Origin: Pseudomonas kermanshahensis
GTDB taxonomy: Bacteria > Pseudomonadota > Gammaproteobacteria > Pseudomonadales > Pseudomonadaceae
Assembly (NCBI RefSeq): GCF_014269205.2
Contig: NZ_JABWRY020000001.1
Span: 5,070,001-5,134,000 of the forward strand
Reading direction: 5' to 3'
Length of the DNA: 64,000 bases
The notes under the pieces were generated by a model, which was not told where the DNA came from, made no database searches, and saw only the letters and a program-made list of their open reading frames with translations. Below, one piece after another: positions 48,857 to 57,674 of this stretch. The position numbers and the translations under genes are program-made. Position 1 is the stretch's first letter; every line of letters starts with the position of its first letter.

Positions 48857-49263
48857 TGCTCAGGTACCTGCTCGACACCAATATCTGCATTTTCACGATC
48901 AAGAATAAACCGCAACGCGTCCGCGAAGCGTTCAATCGCCATCACGGTCAATTGGCGATCAGCACAATCACTTTGATGGAACTGATCTACGGCGCTGAGA
49001 AGTCGGATCATCCTGAGCGCAATCTCTCGGTGGTCGAGGGCTTTGCCGCGCGCCTTGAAGTACTCGATTACGATAGCCATGCGGCTGAGCACAGTGGTCA
49101 GCTTCGTGCGGAATTGGCCAGATCAGGGACCCCCATTGGTCCTTACGACCAACTGATTGCCGGGCATGCCCGAGCGCTTGGCTTAATTTTGGTGACTAAT
49201 AATGTGCGCGAGTTTCAACGAGTACCCGGTCTAAGGGTTGAAGACTGGCTCGTTTCGCCCTGA
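48856..49263 (+). CDS. vapC: PIN-domain toxin VapC
   Basis: 135 aa Mg-dependent RNase. Acidic residues in the PIN pattern: Asp7 (YLLDTNIC), Glu42 (TLMELIYGAEKS), Asp98 (PIGPYDQLIAGHAR), with Asn115/116 in the last motif (VTNNVREF). VapC enzymes often cut the initiator tRNA or other tRNA anticodon loops; the target here is unknown. A 60-nt sample (48961-49020) is 52% G+C, well below neighbours, suggesting transfer. Confidence 0.92.
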   Translation: MLRYLLDTNICIFTIKNKPQRVREAFNRHHGQLAISTITLMELIYGAEKSDHPERNLSVVEGFAARLEVLDYDSHAAEHSGQLRAELARSGTPIGPYDQLIAGHARALGLILVTNNVREFQRVPGLRVEDWLVSP

Positions 49264-49397
49264 CAGCGTAACGGTTAGTTCTGCTGTCCTACAGCGCCTA
49301 TCGACTTTGCCACCGCTTCACGCGGTCGCACTCGAATGGCCTTTGCTCGCTCCGTTGCCTTAGACTTCAGCCCTCTCCCCCAGAAGGCTTCATTCAT

Positions 49398-49835
49398 ATG
49401 GACATGCAATGGTGGATATGGCTGGTCTTCGGTATCGCGCTGATCCTGCTCGAACTGGTCCTGCCCACGTTCTTCATTCTCTGGTTCGGTATCGGCGCCG
49501 TGCTGGTTTCGCTCATCTCGCTCGCCGCGCCCAGCCTGCAACTGGATATGCAGATGCTGCTGTGGGTGCTGCTTTCTTCAGTCACCACTGCGCTGTGGTT
49601 CAAGGTGTTCCGGAACAAGAAGCCGGATGTGCGCTGGACAGCCGACAGCGTGATTGGCGAAGTCGGCCTGCTCACCGCCAGCGTTTCCGAGTTCCAGAAA
49701 GGCTGCGTGCGTTTCCAGAAGCCAATCCTCGGCAACGAGGAATGGACCTGCGTCGCCGACACTGACATTCCATCCGGCGAGCGCGTGCGCCTTACCGCCA
49801 TCGAAGGGAACACCGCCCGCGTCATCCGGGCCTGA
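49398..49835 (+). CDS. NfeD-like membrane protein
   Basis: 145 aa. Two hydrophobic N-terminal segments (WWIWLVFGIALILLELVLPTFFILWFG and LLWVLLSSVTTALWF), then a C-terminal OB-fold NfeD domain (VIGEVGLLTASVSEFQKGCVRF...WTCVADTDIPSGERVRL). Partners of SPFH proteins; the next gene is one. ATG at 49398; another ATG two codons on is possible. Confidence 0.9.
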   Translation: MDMQWWIWLVFGIALILLELVLPTFFILWFGIGAVLVSLISLAAPSLQLDMQMLLWVLLSSVTTALWFKVFRNKKPDVRWTADSVIGEVGLLTASVSEFQKGCVRFQKPILGNEEWTCVADTDIPSGERVRLTAIEGNTARVIRA

Positions 49836-49861
49836 ATCCGTCCTAAAAGGAAGTTCGTATC

Positions 49862-50716
49862 ATGACCAGCCTTATCGTCGTGGGCGCCCTCGCCCTGTTC
49901 GTCCTGATCACCGTGTTCAAGGGGGTGCGTATCGTGCCTCAGGGCGAAGAGTGGATCGTCGAGCGCCTGGGCCGCTACAACAACACCCTCAAGCCCGGCC
50001 TGAACATCGTCATTCCTTACGTGGACGTGGTCGCCTATCGCCTGCCCACCAAAGACATCATCCTCGATGTGCAAGAGCAGGAAATCATCACCAAAGACAA
50101 CGCGGTGATCGTCGCCAATGCCCTGTGCTTCGCCAAAGTGGTCGACCCACAGAAGGCCTCCTACGGCGTGCAGAACTTCTCCTTCGCCGTCACCAGCCTG
50201 ACCATGACCTCGCTGCGCGCCATCGTCGGGGCCATGGACCTGGACGAGGCCCTGTCCAGCCGTGAACAGATCAAAGCACGCCTGCGCGAAGCGATGTCCG
50301 AACAGACCGAAGACTGGGGCGTGACTGTGCGCTCGGTAGAAATTCAGGACATCAAGCCGTCACAGAACATGCAACTGGCCATGGAGCGCCAGGCCGCCGC
50401 CGAGCGTGAACGTAAAGCCGACGTGACCCGTGCCGAAGGTGCCAAACAGGCCGCGATCCTCGGGGCAGAAGCGCGTCTGCAATCGGCCAAGCTGGACGCC
50501 GAAGCGCAAATCAACCTGGCCGAGGCTTCGGCGCGGGCGATTTCGCTGGTCAAGGACGCGGTGGGTAACGAGACCGTGCCGGCCATGTACTTGCTGGGCG
50601 AACGGTACATCGGCGCAATGGAGAACCTGGCCAGCAGCGACAATGCCAAAGTCGTGGTGCTGCCGGCCGACCTGCAAGAAACCGTGCGCGGCTTGATGGG
50701 CCGCAACAAGGTTTGA
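49862..50716 (+). CDS. SPFH/Band 7 (stomatin/QmcA-like) protein
   Basis: 284 aa. N-terminal membrane segment, then Band 7 domain (KGVRIVPQGEEWIVERLGRYNNTLKPGLNIVIPYVDVV, DNAVIVANALCFAKVVDP, LRAIVGAMDLDEALSSREQI, WGVTVRSVEIQDIKPSQNMQLAMERQAAAERERKA) and a coiled C-terminus. Forms membrane-microdomain scaffolds and pairs with NfeD, which is 26 nt upstream. Confidence 0.93.
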   Translation: MTSLIVVGALALFVLITVFKGVRIVPQGEEWIVERLGRYNNTLKPGLNIVIPYVDVVAYRLPTKDIILDVQEQEIITKDNAVIVANALCFAKVVDPQKASYGVQNFSFAVTSLTMTSLRAIVGAMDLDEALSSREQIKARLREAMSEQTEDWGVTVRSVEIQDIKPSQNMQLAMERQAAAERERKADVTRAEGAKQAAILGAEARLQSAKLDAEAQINLAEASARAISLVKDAVGNETVPAMYLLGERYIGAMENLASSDNAKVVVLPADLQETVRGLMGRNKV

Positions 50717-50721
50717 GATTG

Positions 50722-50814
50722 CCGGGGCCGCTCTGCGGCCATTCGCGGGGCAAGCCCGCTCCCACACCCTGTGGGAGCGGGCTTGCCCCGCGAATGGGCT
50801 GCAGAGCAGCCCCC
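50722..50814. repeat. Inverted REP pair
   Basis: Compact pair with GGGGCCGC/GCGGCC stem, facing GCGGGGCAAGCCCGCTCCCACA half-sites with almost no spacer, then GGGCTGC/GCAGCCC. Follows the SPFH gene. Confidence 0.9.
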
Positions 50815-50910
50815 AAAACCCCCGCCAACTGCGTCACTTCACCGCACCCCACCTTTTTTACCTATACTGCGCCTTACAATAGCCACCACGATTCCTGACC
50901 GGATCTCTCC

Positions 50911-51300
50911 ATGCCCCCACGTCGGCACATTGCCTGGATAGCCTGCCTAGCAGTGCTGTTCAACCTGCTGGCCATGCCGCTGTCCTCTGCCGCGCCCAAG
51001 GGCCCGGCCGAGCAGTTGCTGTGGGGGACGTTCTGTTCCAGCATGGCCAACAAGGCCAAGGTCGACGTCCAGGCCCTGGCCAAGATCGACCTCGGCCCGC
51101 AGAGCGATGACAGCGCCAGCATGATGAACTGCTGGTGCTGCTCCGGTGCTGCCCCGCTGCTGGCCCTGCCGGGCTACCCGCCGCAGTTGCATAACCCGCC
51201 GCCCCTGCACGCCGGGTACTCGCCGCAGCTTGCCGATTACCAACCCACGCCGCGCCAGCTATGGCCCGCGCTCAACCCCCGCGCCTCCCCTTTGGTCTGA
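50911..51300 (+). CDS. DUF2946-type small exported protein (copper cluster)
   Basis: 129 aa. Signal peptide (IACLAVLFNLLAMPLSSA|AP), then a short part with MMNCWCCSGAAP, a Cys/Met segment typical of DUF2946 proteins, and a Pro-rich tail. Function unknown; these small proteins occur beside PCuAC and copper receptors. A TATACT at 50863-50868 could be its -10, without a good -35. First gene of the cluster up to 55846. Confidence 0.78.
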   Translation: MPPRRHIAWIACLAVLFNLLAMPLSSAAPKGPAEQLLWGTFCSSMANKAKVDVQALAKIDLGPQSDDSASMMNCWCCSGAAPLLALPGYPPQLHNPPPLHAGYSPQLADYQPTPRQLWPALNPRASPLV

Positions 51301-51346
51301 GTTGCTCACGCTGTCTGCCTGAACCTGAACAGATCGGAGACTCACT

Positions 51347-51832
51347 ATGCTCAAGCACGCTCTCGTCGTGGCTGCCCTGCTGCTGCCCAGCGCCTTCGCC
51401 ACTGCCCATGAATACACCGTGGGCGACCTGCACATCGCGCACCCCTGGTCGCTGCAACTTCCACCGAATGCACCCAACGTCGCCGCCTATTTCGTCGTGC
51501 ACAACAATGGCCAGGCGGATGATCGTCTGCTCAGTGTCGACAGCCCCATCAGCGACGACGCCCAATTGCACGAGCACGCCATGACGGCCAGCGGCACCAT
51601 GAAGATGCAGCAGGTGCCCAACGTGGTAGTGCCCGCTGGCAAGGAGGTGACCTTCGCCCCCAGCGCCTACCACGTGATGCTGATGCAGCCTAAAGACCGC
51701 AGCCTGCTCACCGACGGCAAGCGTTTCCCGCTGACCCTGCATTTTGAAAAAGCCGGTGACGTCACCGTCGAAGTCGCCGTGCAGAAAGAGGCGCCCTCGG
51801 GAACGCCCCAGGCCCACGAACACGCGCACTGA
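51347..51832 (+). CDS. Periplasmic copper chaperone PCu(A)C
   Basis: 161 aa. Signal peptide ending FATA|HE; PCuAC domain (IAHPWSLQLPPNAPNVAAYFVVHNNGQADDRLLSVDSP) with His/Met ligands EHAM...TMKM and YHVMLM in the expected H(M)x10Mx21HxM order. An extra His-rich tail (QAHEHAH) may add a Cu site. Binds Cu(I) for delivery to cuproenzymes. Confidence 0.9.
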   Translation: MLKHALVVAALLLPSAFATAHEYTVGDLHIAHPWSLQLPPNAPNVAAYFVVHNNGQADDRLLSVDSPISDDAQLHEHAMTASGTMKMQQVPNVVVPAGKEVTFAPSAYHVMLMQPKDRSLLTDGKRFPLTLHFEKAGDVTVEVAVQKEAPSGTPQAHEHAH

Positions 51833-51855
51833 CCATTAGCTGACAGGCACTCGCC

Positions 51856-52287
51856 ATGAGCCTGCCGCGCAACAGCCTCAGCCGTACCACCCGCCCTGAA
51901 CGCAGGCGCGTCGGTGGCGGTTGGCTGAGCCTGTTCGCCATGTGGATGATCTTCATCGGCCCGCTGATTTCCCAGTCGATGCCGATGGATCACCACGCCG
52001 GCATGAACATGCCGATGGACATGTCGATGCCCACCGGGCATCAGCATGGCGCCGACTCGCATCACGGCCACGGTGACGATGGCCAATTGCATGTGATGTG
52101 GGAAAAGTGCGGTTACTGCAGCCTGCTGTTCAACTGCCCCGCACTGCCACAAACCCTCAGCCCGCTCAGTGCCAGCATCGTAGTACCCACCACCCACCTT
52201 ACTGCCGCCACGCACCAGGGGCATGCCCGGCAGGCTGTATTCCCTGGCGCACGCAGCCGCGCACCGCCTTCCTCGATCAGCGTCTGA
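51856..52287 (+). CDS. His/Met-rich DUF2946 protein (copper cluster)
   Basis: 143 aa. Twin-Arg-rich N-terminus, one hydrophobic segment (LSLFAMWMIFIGPLI), then a run rich in Met and His (MPMDHHAGMNMPMDMSMP, then GHQHGADSHHGHG) that probably binds copper, then the DUF2946 CGYCSLLFNCP motif. Starts 24 nt after PCuAC. Function inferred from composition and neighbours only. Confidence 0.82.
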   Translation: MSLPRNSLSRTTRPERRRVGGGWLSLFAMWMIFIGPLISQSMPMDHHAGMNMPMDMSMPTGHQHGADSHHGHGDDGQLHVMWEKCGYCSLLFNCPALPQTLSPLSASIVVPTTHLTAATHQGHARQAVFPGARSRAPPSSISV

Positions 52288-52353
52288 ACACCCATTGTTC
52301 GCACGGAGCCAGGAGGCTTCGCGCCCACTCATGACTGATCGACTGGAATCATT

Positions 52354-54420
52354 ATGTCCGGCTGCACCCCTGTTTTTGCCCTGTCCCTGCGTGGGGCCAT
52401 CGCCGCCGTGTGCGGTTCGCTGCTCGCGCCCGTGGCCCTGGCCAGCGACCTCGGCCACGCTGACCACGCGCACGACGCACCCGAGCTGAGCCCGACGGTG
52501 ATCACTGCCGTGGCGCCCAGCTCGCCGCTGACCGTGGTCACCAACCCGAAAGACCCTCGCCAGCCGGTACCGGCCAGCGACGGGGCCGACTACCTCAAGA
52601 CCATCCCTGGCTTCTCGGCCATCCGCTCCGGCGGCACCAACGGCGACCCGGTATTGCGCGGCATGTTCGGTTCACGCCTGAACATCCTCACCAATGGCGG
52701 CGTCATGCTGGGCGCCTGCCCCAACCGCATGGATGCCCCCACCTCGTACATCTCGCCGGAAACCTACGACCGCCTGACCGTGATCAAAGGCCCGCAAAGC
52801 GTGATCTGGGGGCCTGGCGGTTCGGCCGGCACCATCCTCTTCGAGCGTGAGCCCGAACAGTTCGGCACCCTCGGCAGCCGCGTCAACGCAAGCCTCTTGG
52901 CCGGCTCCAATGGCCGCTTCGACAAAGTGCTGGACGCCGCCGCAGGCAACAGCCAGGCCTACGCCCGCTTCGTCGGCAACCAGTCGCGCTCGGACGACTA
53001 CCACGACGGCAACGATGACACCGTGCCCTCGCGCTGGGACAAATGGAACGGCGATGTGACCCTCGGCTGGACCCCGGACCAGGACACCCTGCTGGAACTC
53101 ACCGCGGGCAAGGGCGATGGCGAAGCACGCTATGCCGGGCGCGGCATGGACGGCTCGCAGTTCAAGCGTGAAAGCCTTGGGCTGCGCTTCGAGAAGTCCA
53201 ACCTCGGCGAGGTGCTCGACAAGGTCGAGGCACAGGTCTACTACAACTACGCCGACCACGTGATGGACAACTACAGCCTGCGCACGCCCTCGGGCAGCGG
53301 CATGATGGGCATGCCGATGGTCAGCAACGTCGACCGCCGCACGATGGGCGCCAGGGTCAAGGCGACCTGGCGCTGGGCCGACGTGCAACTGGTCAGCGGT
53401 ATCGATGCGCAGACCAACGAACACCGCCAGCGCGGCGGCATGGGCGTCGATGCGCACAAAGGCCAGGCCTGGACCAAGGATGCCGATTTCCACAACTACG
53501 GTGCCTTCAGTGAGCTGACCTGGTACGTCAGTGGCGAGGACCGGCTGATCACCGGCGCCCGCCTGGACCGCGCCTCGGCCCGCGACTTCCGTAAAGGCAG
53601 CGCCACCGAAGGCGACACCCGTGCAGACACCCTGCCCAGCGGTTTCGTCCGTTACGAACATGACCTGGCGGCCATCCCCGCTACCACCTACGTCGGCCTC
53701 GGCCACGCCCAGCGCTTCCCCGACTACTGGGAGCTGTTCTCGCCCAAGTTGGCGCCAGCCGGCGCAGCCAACGCCTTCGACGGCATCAAGCCGGAAAAGA
53801 CCACCCAGCTCGACTTCGGCATCCAGTACCGTGACGCCCGCCTCGAAGCCTGGGCATCGGGTTATGTCGGGCAGATCCGTGACTACATCCTGTTCGACTA
53901 CCGCACCGGCATGATGGGCATGAGCACGTCCCAGGCCCAGAACATCGACGCCCGCATCATGGGCGGCGAAGTGGGCGCGGCCTACAAGCTCAGCGAAAAT
54001 TGGAAGGCCGACGCAACCCTGGCCTACGCTTGGGGCAAGAACAGCAGTGATGGCAAAGCGCTACCTCAAATGCCGCCCCTGGAAAGCCGCCTGGGCCTGA
54101 CCTACAGCCGCGACGTCTGGAGTGTGGGTGCGCTGTGGCGGCTGGTGGCCGCACAAAACCGCATCGCCGAGAACCAAGGCAACGTGGTCGGCAAGGACTA
54201 CGAAAAGAGCGCGGGCTTTGGTGTGTTCTCGCTCAATGGTGCCTACAAGGTGAACAACAACCTCAAGCTCAGCGCAGGGGTCGACAACCTGTTCGACAAC
54301 ACCTACGCCGAGCACTTGAACCTGGCCGGGAACGCCGGGTTCGGCTACCCGGCCACAGATCCACAGCCGGTGAACGAGCCAGGCAGGACCTTCTGGACCA
54401 AGGTCGATTTCAGCTTCTGA
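52354..54420 (+). CDS. oprC: TonB-dependent copper receptor (OprC/NosA type)
   Basis: 688 aa outer-membrane barrel. Signal peptide to about residue 30, a His-rich start (SDLGHADHAHDAPEL), plug domain (IPGFSAIRSGGTNGDPVLRG, RLTVIKGPQSVIWGPGGSAGTI), 22-strand barrel ending in Phe (KVDFSF). A CPNRM motif at residues 122-126 and HVM at 302-304 match the CxxxM and HxM copper ligands reported for P. aeruginosa OprC. Sits between copper-binding DUF2946 and PepSY genes. Confidence 0.92.
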   Translation: MSGCTPVFALSLRGAIAAVCGSLLAPVALASDLGHADHAHDAPELSPTVITAVAPSSPLTVVTNPKDPRQPVPASDGADYLKTIPGFSAIRSGGTNGDPVLRGMFGSRLNILTNGGVMLGACPNRMDAPTSYISPETYDRLTVIKGPQSVIWGPGGSAGTILFEREPEQFGTLGSRVNASLLAGSNGRFDKVLDAAAGNSQAYARFVGNQSRSDDYHDGNDDTVPSRWDKWNGDVTLGWTPDQDTLLELTAGKGDGEARYAGRGMDGSQFKRESLGLRFEKSNLGEVLDKVEAQVYYNYADHVMDNYSLRTPSGSGMMGMPMVSNVDRRTMGARVKATWRWADVQLVSGIDAQTNEHRQRGGMGVDAHKGQAWTKDADFHNYGAFSELTWYVSGEDRLITGARLDRASARDFRKGSATEGDTRADTLPSGFVRYEHDLAAIPATTYVGLGHAQRFPDYWELFSPKLAPAGAANAFDGIKPEKTTQLDFGIQYRDARLEAWASGYVGQIRDYILFDYRTGMMGMSTSQAQNIDARIMGGEVGAAYKLSENWKADATLAYAWGKNSSDGKALPQMPPLESRLGLTYSRDVWSVGALWRLVAAQNRIAENQGNVVGKDYEKSAGFGVFSLNGAYKVNNNLKLSAGVDNLFDNTYAEHLNLAGNAGFGYPATDPQPVNEPGRTFWTKVDFSF

Positions 54421-54478
54421 CAACAACAACGGGCGCGGCCACGGTCGCGCCCCTCACCTGGTCAAACAGGAGGTTCCC

Positions 54479-55846
54479 ATGCGCGGAACACGCATCTCTT
54501 TCTACAACCTGGCCTGGCGTTGGCATTTTTACGCGGGGCTGTTCGTCGCCCCGTTCATGATCCTGCTGGCGATCACCGGGATCATCTACCTGTTCAAGCC
54601 GCAGCTCGACCCGCTGCTGTACCGCGACCTGATGGTGGTCGAAGCCGGCCATCAGCGACAGGCCGCAGATGTGATGCTGGCCGAGGTACGCCAGGCGTAT
54701 CCGCAAGGCCATGTGGGGCAGTACCTGCCGCCCCTGAATGCCGAACGCAGCGCGCAGTTCGTGGTGCATGACGGCGGCCGTGAACTGAACGTGTTCGTCG
54801 ACCCCTACAGCGGCAAGCTGCTCGGTGCGCAGGACGGCAAGCAGAACCTGCAAGCGATTGCCCGTGCCCTGCACGGCGAGTTGATGGTCGGTACGGTCGG
54901 TGACCGCCTGGTGGAGCTGGCGGCAGGCTGGGGCATCGTGCTGGTGGTGTCCGGCCTGTACCTCTGGTGGCCACGTGGGCGCAACAGCGCGGGCGTGCTG
55001 TGGCCGCGTTTTTCCGCACGCGGTCGGCTGCTGTGGCGTGACCTGCATGCAGTGACGGGTTTTTGGGGCTCGGCCCTGCTGCTGCTGATGCTGCTCAGTG
55101 GCATGACCTGGACGGGCCTGTGGGGCAAGCAATACGCCGATCTGTGGAACCGCTTCCCCGCCGCGATGTGGAACGACGTACCCAAGTCCGATCAGCAGGC
55201 AGGTGAGCTCAACAGCGCCCATCGCCAGACGGTGCCTTGGGCAATGGAAAACACCCCCATGCCGCAGTCCGGCGCCCATGCCGAACATGCCGGGCATCAC
55301 ATGATGTCGAATGCCCCGGCAGCGCCGCAGGTGAGCCTGCAGCAGGTCGAGGACATCGCCACTGCGCGCCAGGTCGAACCGGGCTACAGCATTACCTTGC
55401 CGACCACGGCCGACGGCGTGTTCACCGTTGCGGTATTCGCCGACGACCCGCGCAACGATGCCACGCTGCATGTCGACCAGTACACCGGCAAGGTGCTGGC
55501 CGACGTGCGCTGGCAGGATTACAGCCCGGTTGCGCGTGCCACCGAGCTGGGCGTGATGCTGCATGAGGGCAAGATGTTCGGGGCGTTCAACCAGGCCATC
55601 ATTCTGCTGGTGTGCCTGATGATTTTGCTGGGTTCGGTCAGTGGCCTGGTGATGTGGTGGAAACGCCGGCCGGCTGGCGGGCTGGGAGTGCCGCCGCTGC
55701 GCCATGACCTGCCGCGCTGGAAGACGGCAGTTGCGGTGATGGTGGTGTTGGGGGTGATGTTCCCGCTGGTGGGGGTGTCGATGGTGGTGATGTGGCTGGT
55801 CGATAGCCTGGTGGTGCGCAGGCGCCGAGTGCTGGCCAGCGCCTGA
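54479..55846 (+). CDS. PepSY-associated membrane protein
   Basis: 455 aa. Four membrane helices (first FYAGLFVAPFMILLAITGIIYLF; last VAVMVVLGVMFPLVGVSMVVMWLV) with PepSY domains in the large periplasmic loop (GKLLGAQDGKQNLQAIARALHGELMVG; TLHVDQYTGKVLADVRW). A His/Met stretch (AHAEHAGHHMMSNAP) lies in the loop. Such proteins occur next to TonB receptors and may be metal reductases. AGGAGG precedes the ATG. Confidence 0.87.
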   Translation: MRGTRISFYNLAWRWHFYAGLFVAPFMILLAITGIIYLFKPQLDPLLYRDLMVVEAGHQRQAADVMLAEVRQAYPQGHVGQYLPPLNAERSAQFVVHDGGRELNVFVDPYSGKLLGAQDGKQNLQAIARALHGELMVGTVGDRLVELAAGWGIVLVVSGLYLWWPRGRNSAGVLWPRFSARGRLLWRDLHAVTGFWGSALLLLMLLSGMTWTGLWGKQYADLWNRFPAAMWNDVPKSDQQAGELNSAHRQTVPWAMENTPMPQSGAHAEHAGHHMMSNAPAAPQVSLQQVEDIATARQVEPGYSITLPTTADGVFTVAVFADDPRNDATLHVDQYTGKVLADVRWQDYSPVARATELGVMLHEGKMFGAFNQAIILLVCLMILLGSVSGLVMWWKRRPAGGLGVPPLRHDLPRWKTAVAVMVVLGVMFPLVGVSMVVMWLVDSLVVRRRRVLASA

Positions 55847-55865
55847 TCCTTGCTGTGACCTTACG

Positions 55866-55960
55866 GGCCTCTTCGCGGGACAAGCCCGCTCCCACAGGGT
55901 GACGTGCTTCTCAAGCGCAACACAATACCTGTGGGAGCGGGCTTGCCCGCGAAGAGGCCG
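55866..55960. repeat. Inverted REP pair, one arm with a deleted C
   Basis: Facing half-sites GCCTCTTCGCGGGACAAGCC and complement. The right arm reads GCTTGCCCGCGAAG, one C shorter than the other copies. After the PepSY gene. Confidence 0.88.
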
Positions 55961-56070
55961 GCAACAGGTACAACGCTGCACCGCAAAGGTCGTGTCGATC
56001 TGTCGCGCCCCGAACTGGGACGCCCGTGTTAGCCTACTCGGCTTTCACAAAAAGACTGACCCTCAATGGA

Positions 56071-57486
56071 ATGCAGCCAATGACCCGGACCTCTTCCCCG
56101 CCCGCTGAAGAGCAGCATCTGCAGCGCAACCTGACCAACCGTCACATTCAGCTCATCGCCATCGGTGGCGCGATCGGCACCGGCCTGTTCATGGGCTCGG
56201 GCAAGACCATCAGCCTCGCCGGCCCGTCGATCATCTTCGTGTACATGATCATCGGCTTCATGCTGTTCTTCGTCATGCGCGCCATGGGCGAATTGCTGCT
56301 GTCGAACCTCAACTACAAGTCGTTCATCGACTTCTCGGCCGACCTGCTCGGCCCCTGGGCTGGCTACTTCACTGGCTGGACCTACTGGTTCTGCTGGGTA
56401 GTCACCGGTATCGCCGACGTGGTCGCGATTGCCGCCTACACGCAATTCTGGTTCCCCGACCTGCCGCAGTGGATACCCGCGCTGACCTGCGTGGCGGTAC
56501 TGCTGTCGCTGAACCTGGTTACCGTGAAGATGTTCGGCGAACTCGAGTTCTGGTTCGCGCTGATCAAGATCGTCGCCATCCTCGGCCTGGTCGCCACCGG
56601 CCTGTACATGGTCATCAGCGGCTTCGAATCGCCGAGCGGGCGCACCGCGCAACTGGCCAACCTGTGGAATGACGGCGGTATGTTCCCTAATGGCCTGATG
56701 GGCTTCTTTGCCGGGTTCCAGATTGCCGTGTTCGCCTTCGTCGGTATCGAGCTGGTCGGCACCACCGCCGCGGAAGCGAAGAACCCCGAACGCACCTTGC
56801 CACGGGCGATCAACTCGATCCCGATCCGTATCATCGTGTTCTACGTGCTGGCGCTGATCGCGATCATGGCCGTGACCCCGTGGCGCGATGTGGTCCCGGG
56901 CAAGAGCCCATTCGTCGAACTGTTCGTGCTGGCCGGCCTGCCAGCGGCGGCCAGCATCATCAACTTCGTGGTGCTGACCTCGGCCGCCTCGTCGGCCAAC
57001 AGTGGCGTGTTCTCTACCAGCCGCATGCTGTTCGGCCTCGCCCAGGAAGGCGATGCCCCCCGCGCGTTCGAGAAGCTGTCGCGGCGCGCCGTGCCGGCCA
57101 ACGGCCTGTACTTCTCGTGCACCTGCCTGCTGTTGGGCGCGGTGCTGATCTACCTGGTGCCCGATGTGGTCGAGGCGTTCACCCTGGTCACCACGGTGTC
57201 GGCGGTGCTGTTCATGTTCGTCTGGACGCTGATCCTGCTGTCGTACCTCAGCTACCGCAAACGCCGCGCCGCACTGCACCAGGCGTCGAAGTACAAAATG
57301 CCCGGCGGGCGCTTCATGTGCTACGTGTGCCTGGTGTTCTTTGCCGGCATTCTGGTGCTGCTGAGCCTGGAAGACGACACCCGCGCAGCGCTGCTGGTGA
57401 CGCCGATCTGGTTCGTGCTGCTGGCAGTGACCTACCAGGGTGTGCGCAGCAAACGCCATCCGCGCACGGCGGTGCGTAACGGCTGA
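56071..57486 (+). CDS. cycA: D-serine/D-alanine/glycine transporter (APC family)
   Basis: 471 aa, twelve membrane spans. Amino-acid permease signature (LTNRHIQLIAIGGAIGTGLFMGSGKTISLAGPSI) and GIELVGTTAAEAKNPERTLPRAIN are characteristic. Closest remembered family is CycA; exact substrates are inferred. ATG at 56071 (MQPMTRTSS) is chosen; the ATG three codons later has better ribosome-site spacing and is possible. An upstream extension of the frame overlaps the REP region and is rejected. Confidence 0.87.
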   Translation: MQPMTRTSSPPAEEQHLQRNLTNRHIQLIAIGGAIGTGLFMGSGKTISLAGPSIIFVYMIIGFMLFFVMRAMGELLLSNLNYKSFIDFSADLLGPWAGYFTGWTYWFCWVVTGIADVVAIAAYTQFWFPDLPQWIPALTCVAVLLSLNLVTVKMFGELEFWFALIKIVAILGLVATGLYMVISGFESPSGRTAQLANLWNDGGMFPNGLMGFFAGFQIAVFAFVGIELVGTTAAEAKNPERTLPRAINSIPIRIIVFYVLALIAIMAVTPWRDVVPGKSPFVELFVLAGLPAAASIINFVVLTSAASSANSGVFSTSRMLFGLAQEGDAPRAFEKLSRRAVPANGLYFSCTCLLLGAVLIYLVPDVVEAFTLVTTVSAVLFMFVWTLILLSYLSYRKRRAALHQASKYKMPGGRFMCYVCLVFFAGILVLLSLEDDTRAALLVTPIWFVLLAVTYQGVRSKRHPRTAVRNG

Positions 57487-57494
57487 TGCCGCAT

Positions 57495-57513
57495 GGGGCT
57501 GCTTTGCAGCCCC
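57495..57513 (+). terminator. Stem-loop after cycA
   Basis: GGGGCTGC, loop TTT, GCAGCCCC, 8 nt after the stop, followed by AATCCT. Compact but without a T-run. Confidence 0.6.
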
Positions 57514-57537
57514 AATCCTGTGCACACACATCTGTAA

Positions 57538-57554
57538 GGCACCAACCTGGACCT
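57538..57554 (+). promoter_or_regulatory. NtrC-like enhancer half-site
   Basis: GGCACCA-ACC-TGGACCT compares with the NtrC palindrome TGCACCA-N3-TGGTGCA: the first half matches 6 of 7, the second 4 of 7. It lies about 55 nt upstream of the -24 element, a normal enhancer distance. Confidence 0.5.
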
Positions 57555-57607
57555 CGCAAACGCCCCAACACCTCGCACACCCCCTCTATTACGCACCTTC
57601 CGCCACT

Positions 57608-57625
57608 CGGCACACCCCTTGCAAC
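57608..57625 (+). promoter_or_regulatory. Sigma-54 promoter of the urt operon
   Basis: CGGCACACCCCTTGCA: GG at 57609-57610 and GC at 57621-57622 separated by exactly 10 nt, close to the consensus TGGCAC-N5-TTGCA. Predicted start near 57634. Nitrogen-limited expression of urea uptake is the expected result. Confidence 0.75.
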
Positions 57626-57674
57626 GCCCCTCCCGCTTGGCCAACACCATAAAAAATCTCAGCGGAGAGAGCAC

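Noticed and set aside
57486-57674. N-terminal extension of urtA
   Set aside because: It would cover the sigma-54 promoter and precede the signal peptide.
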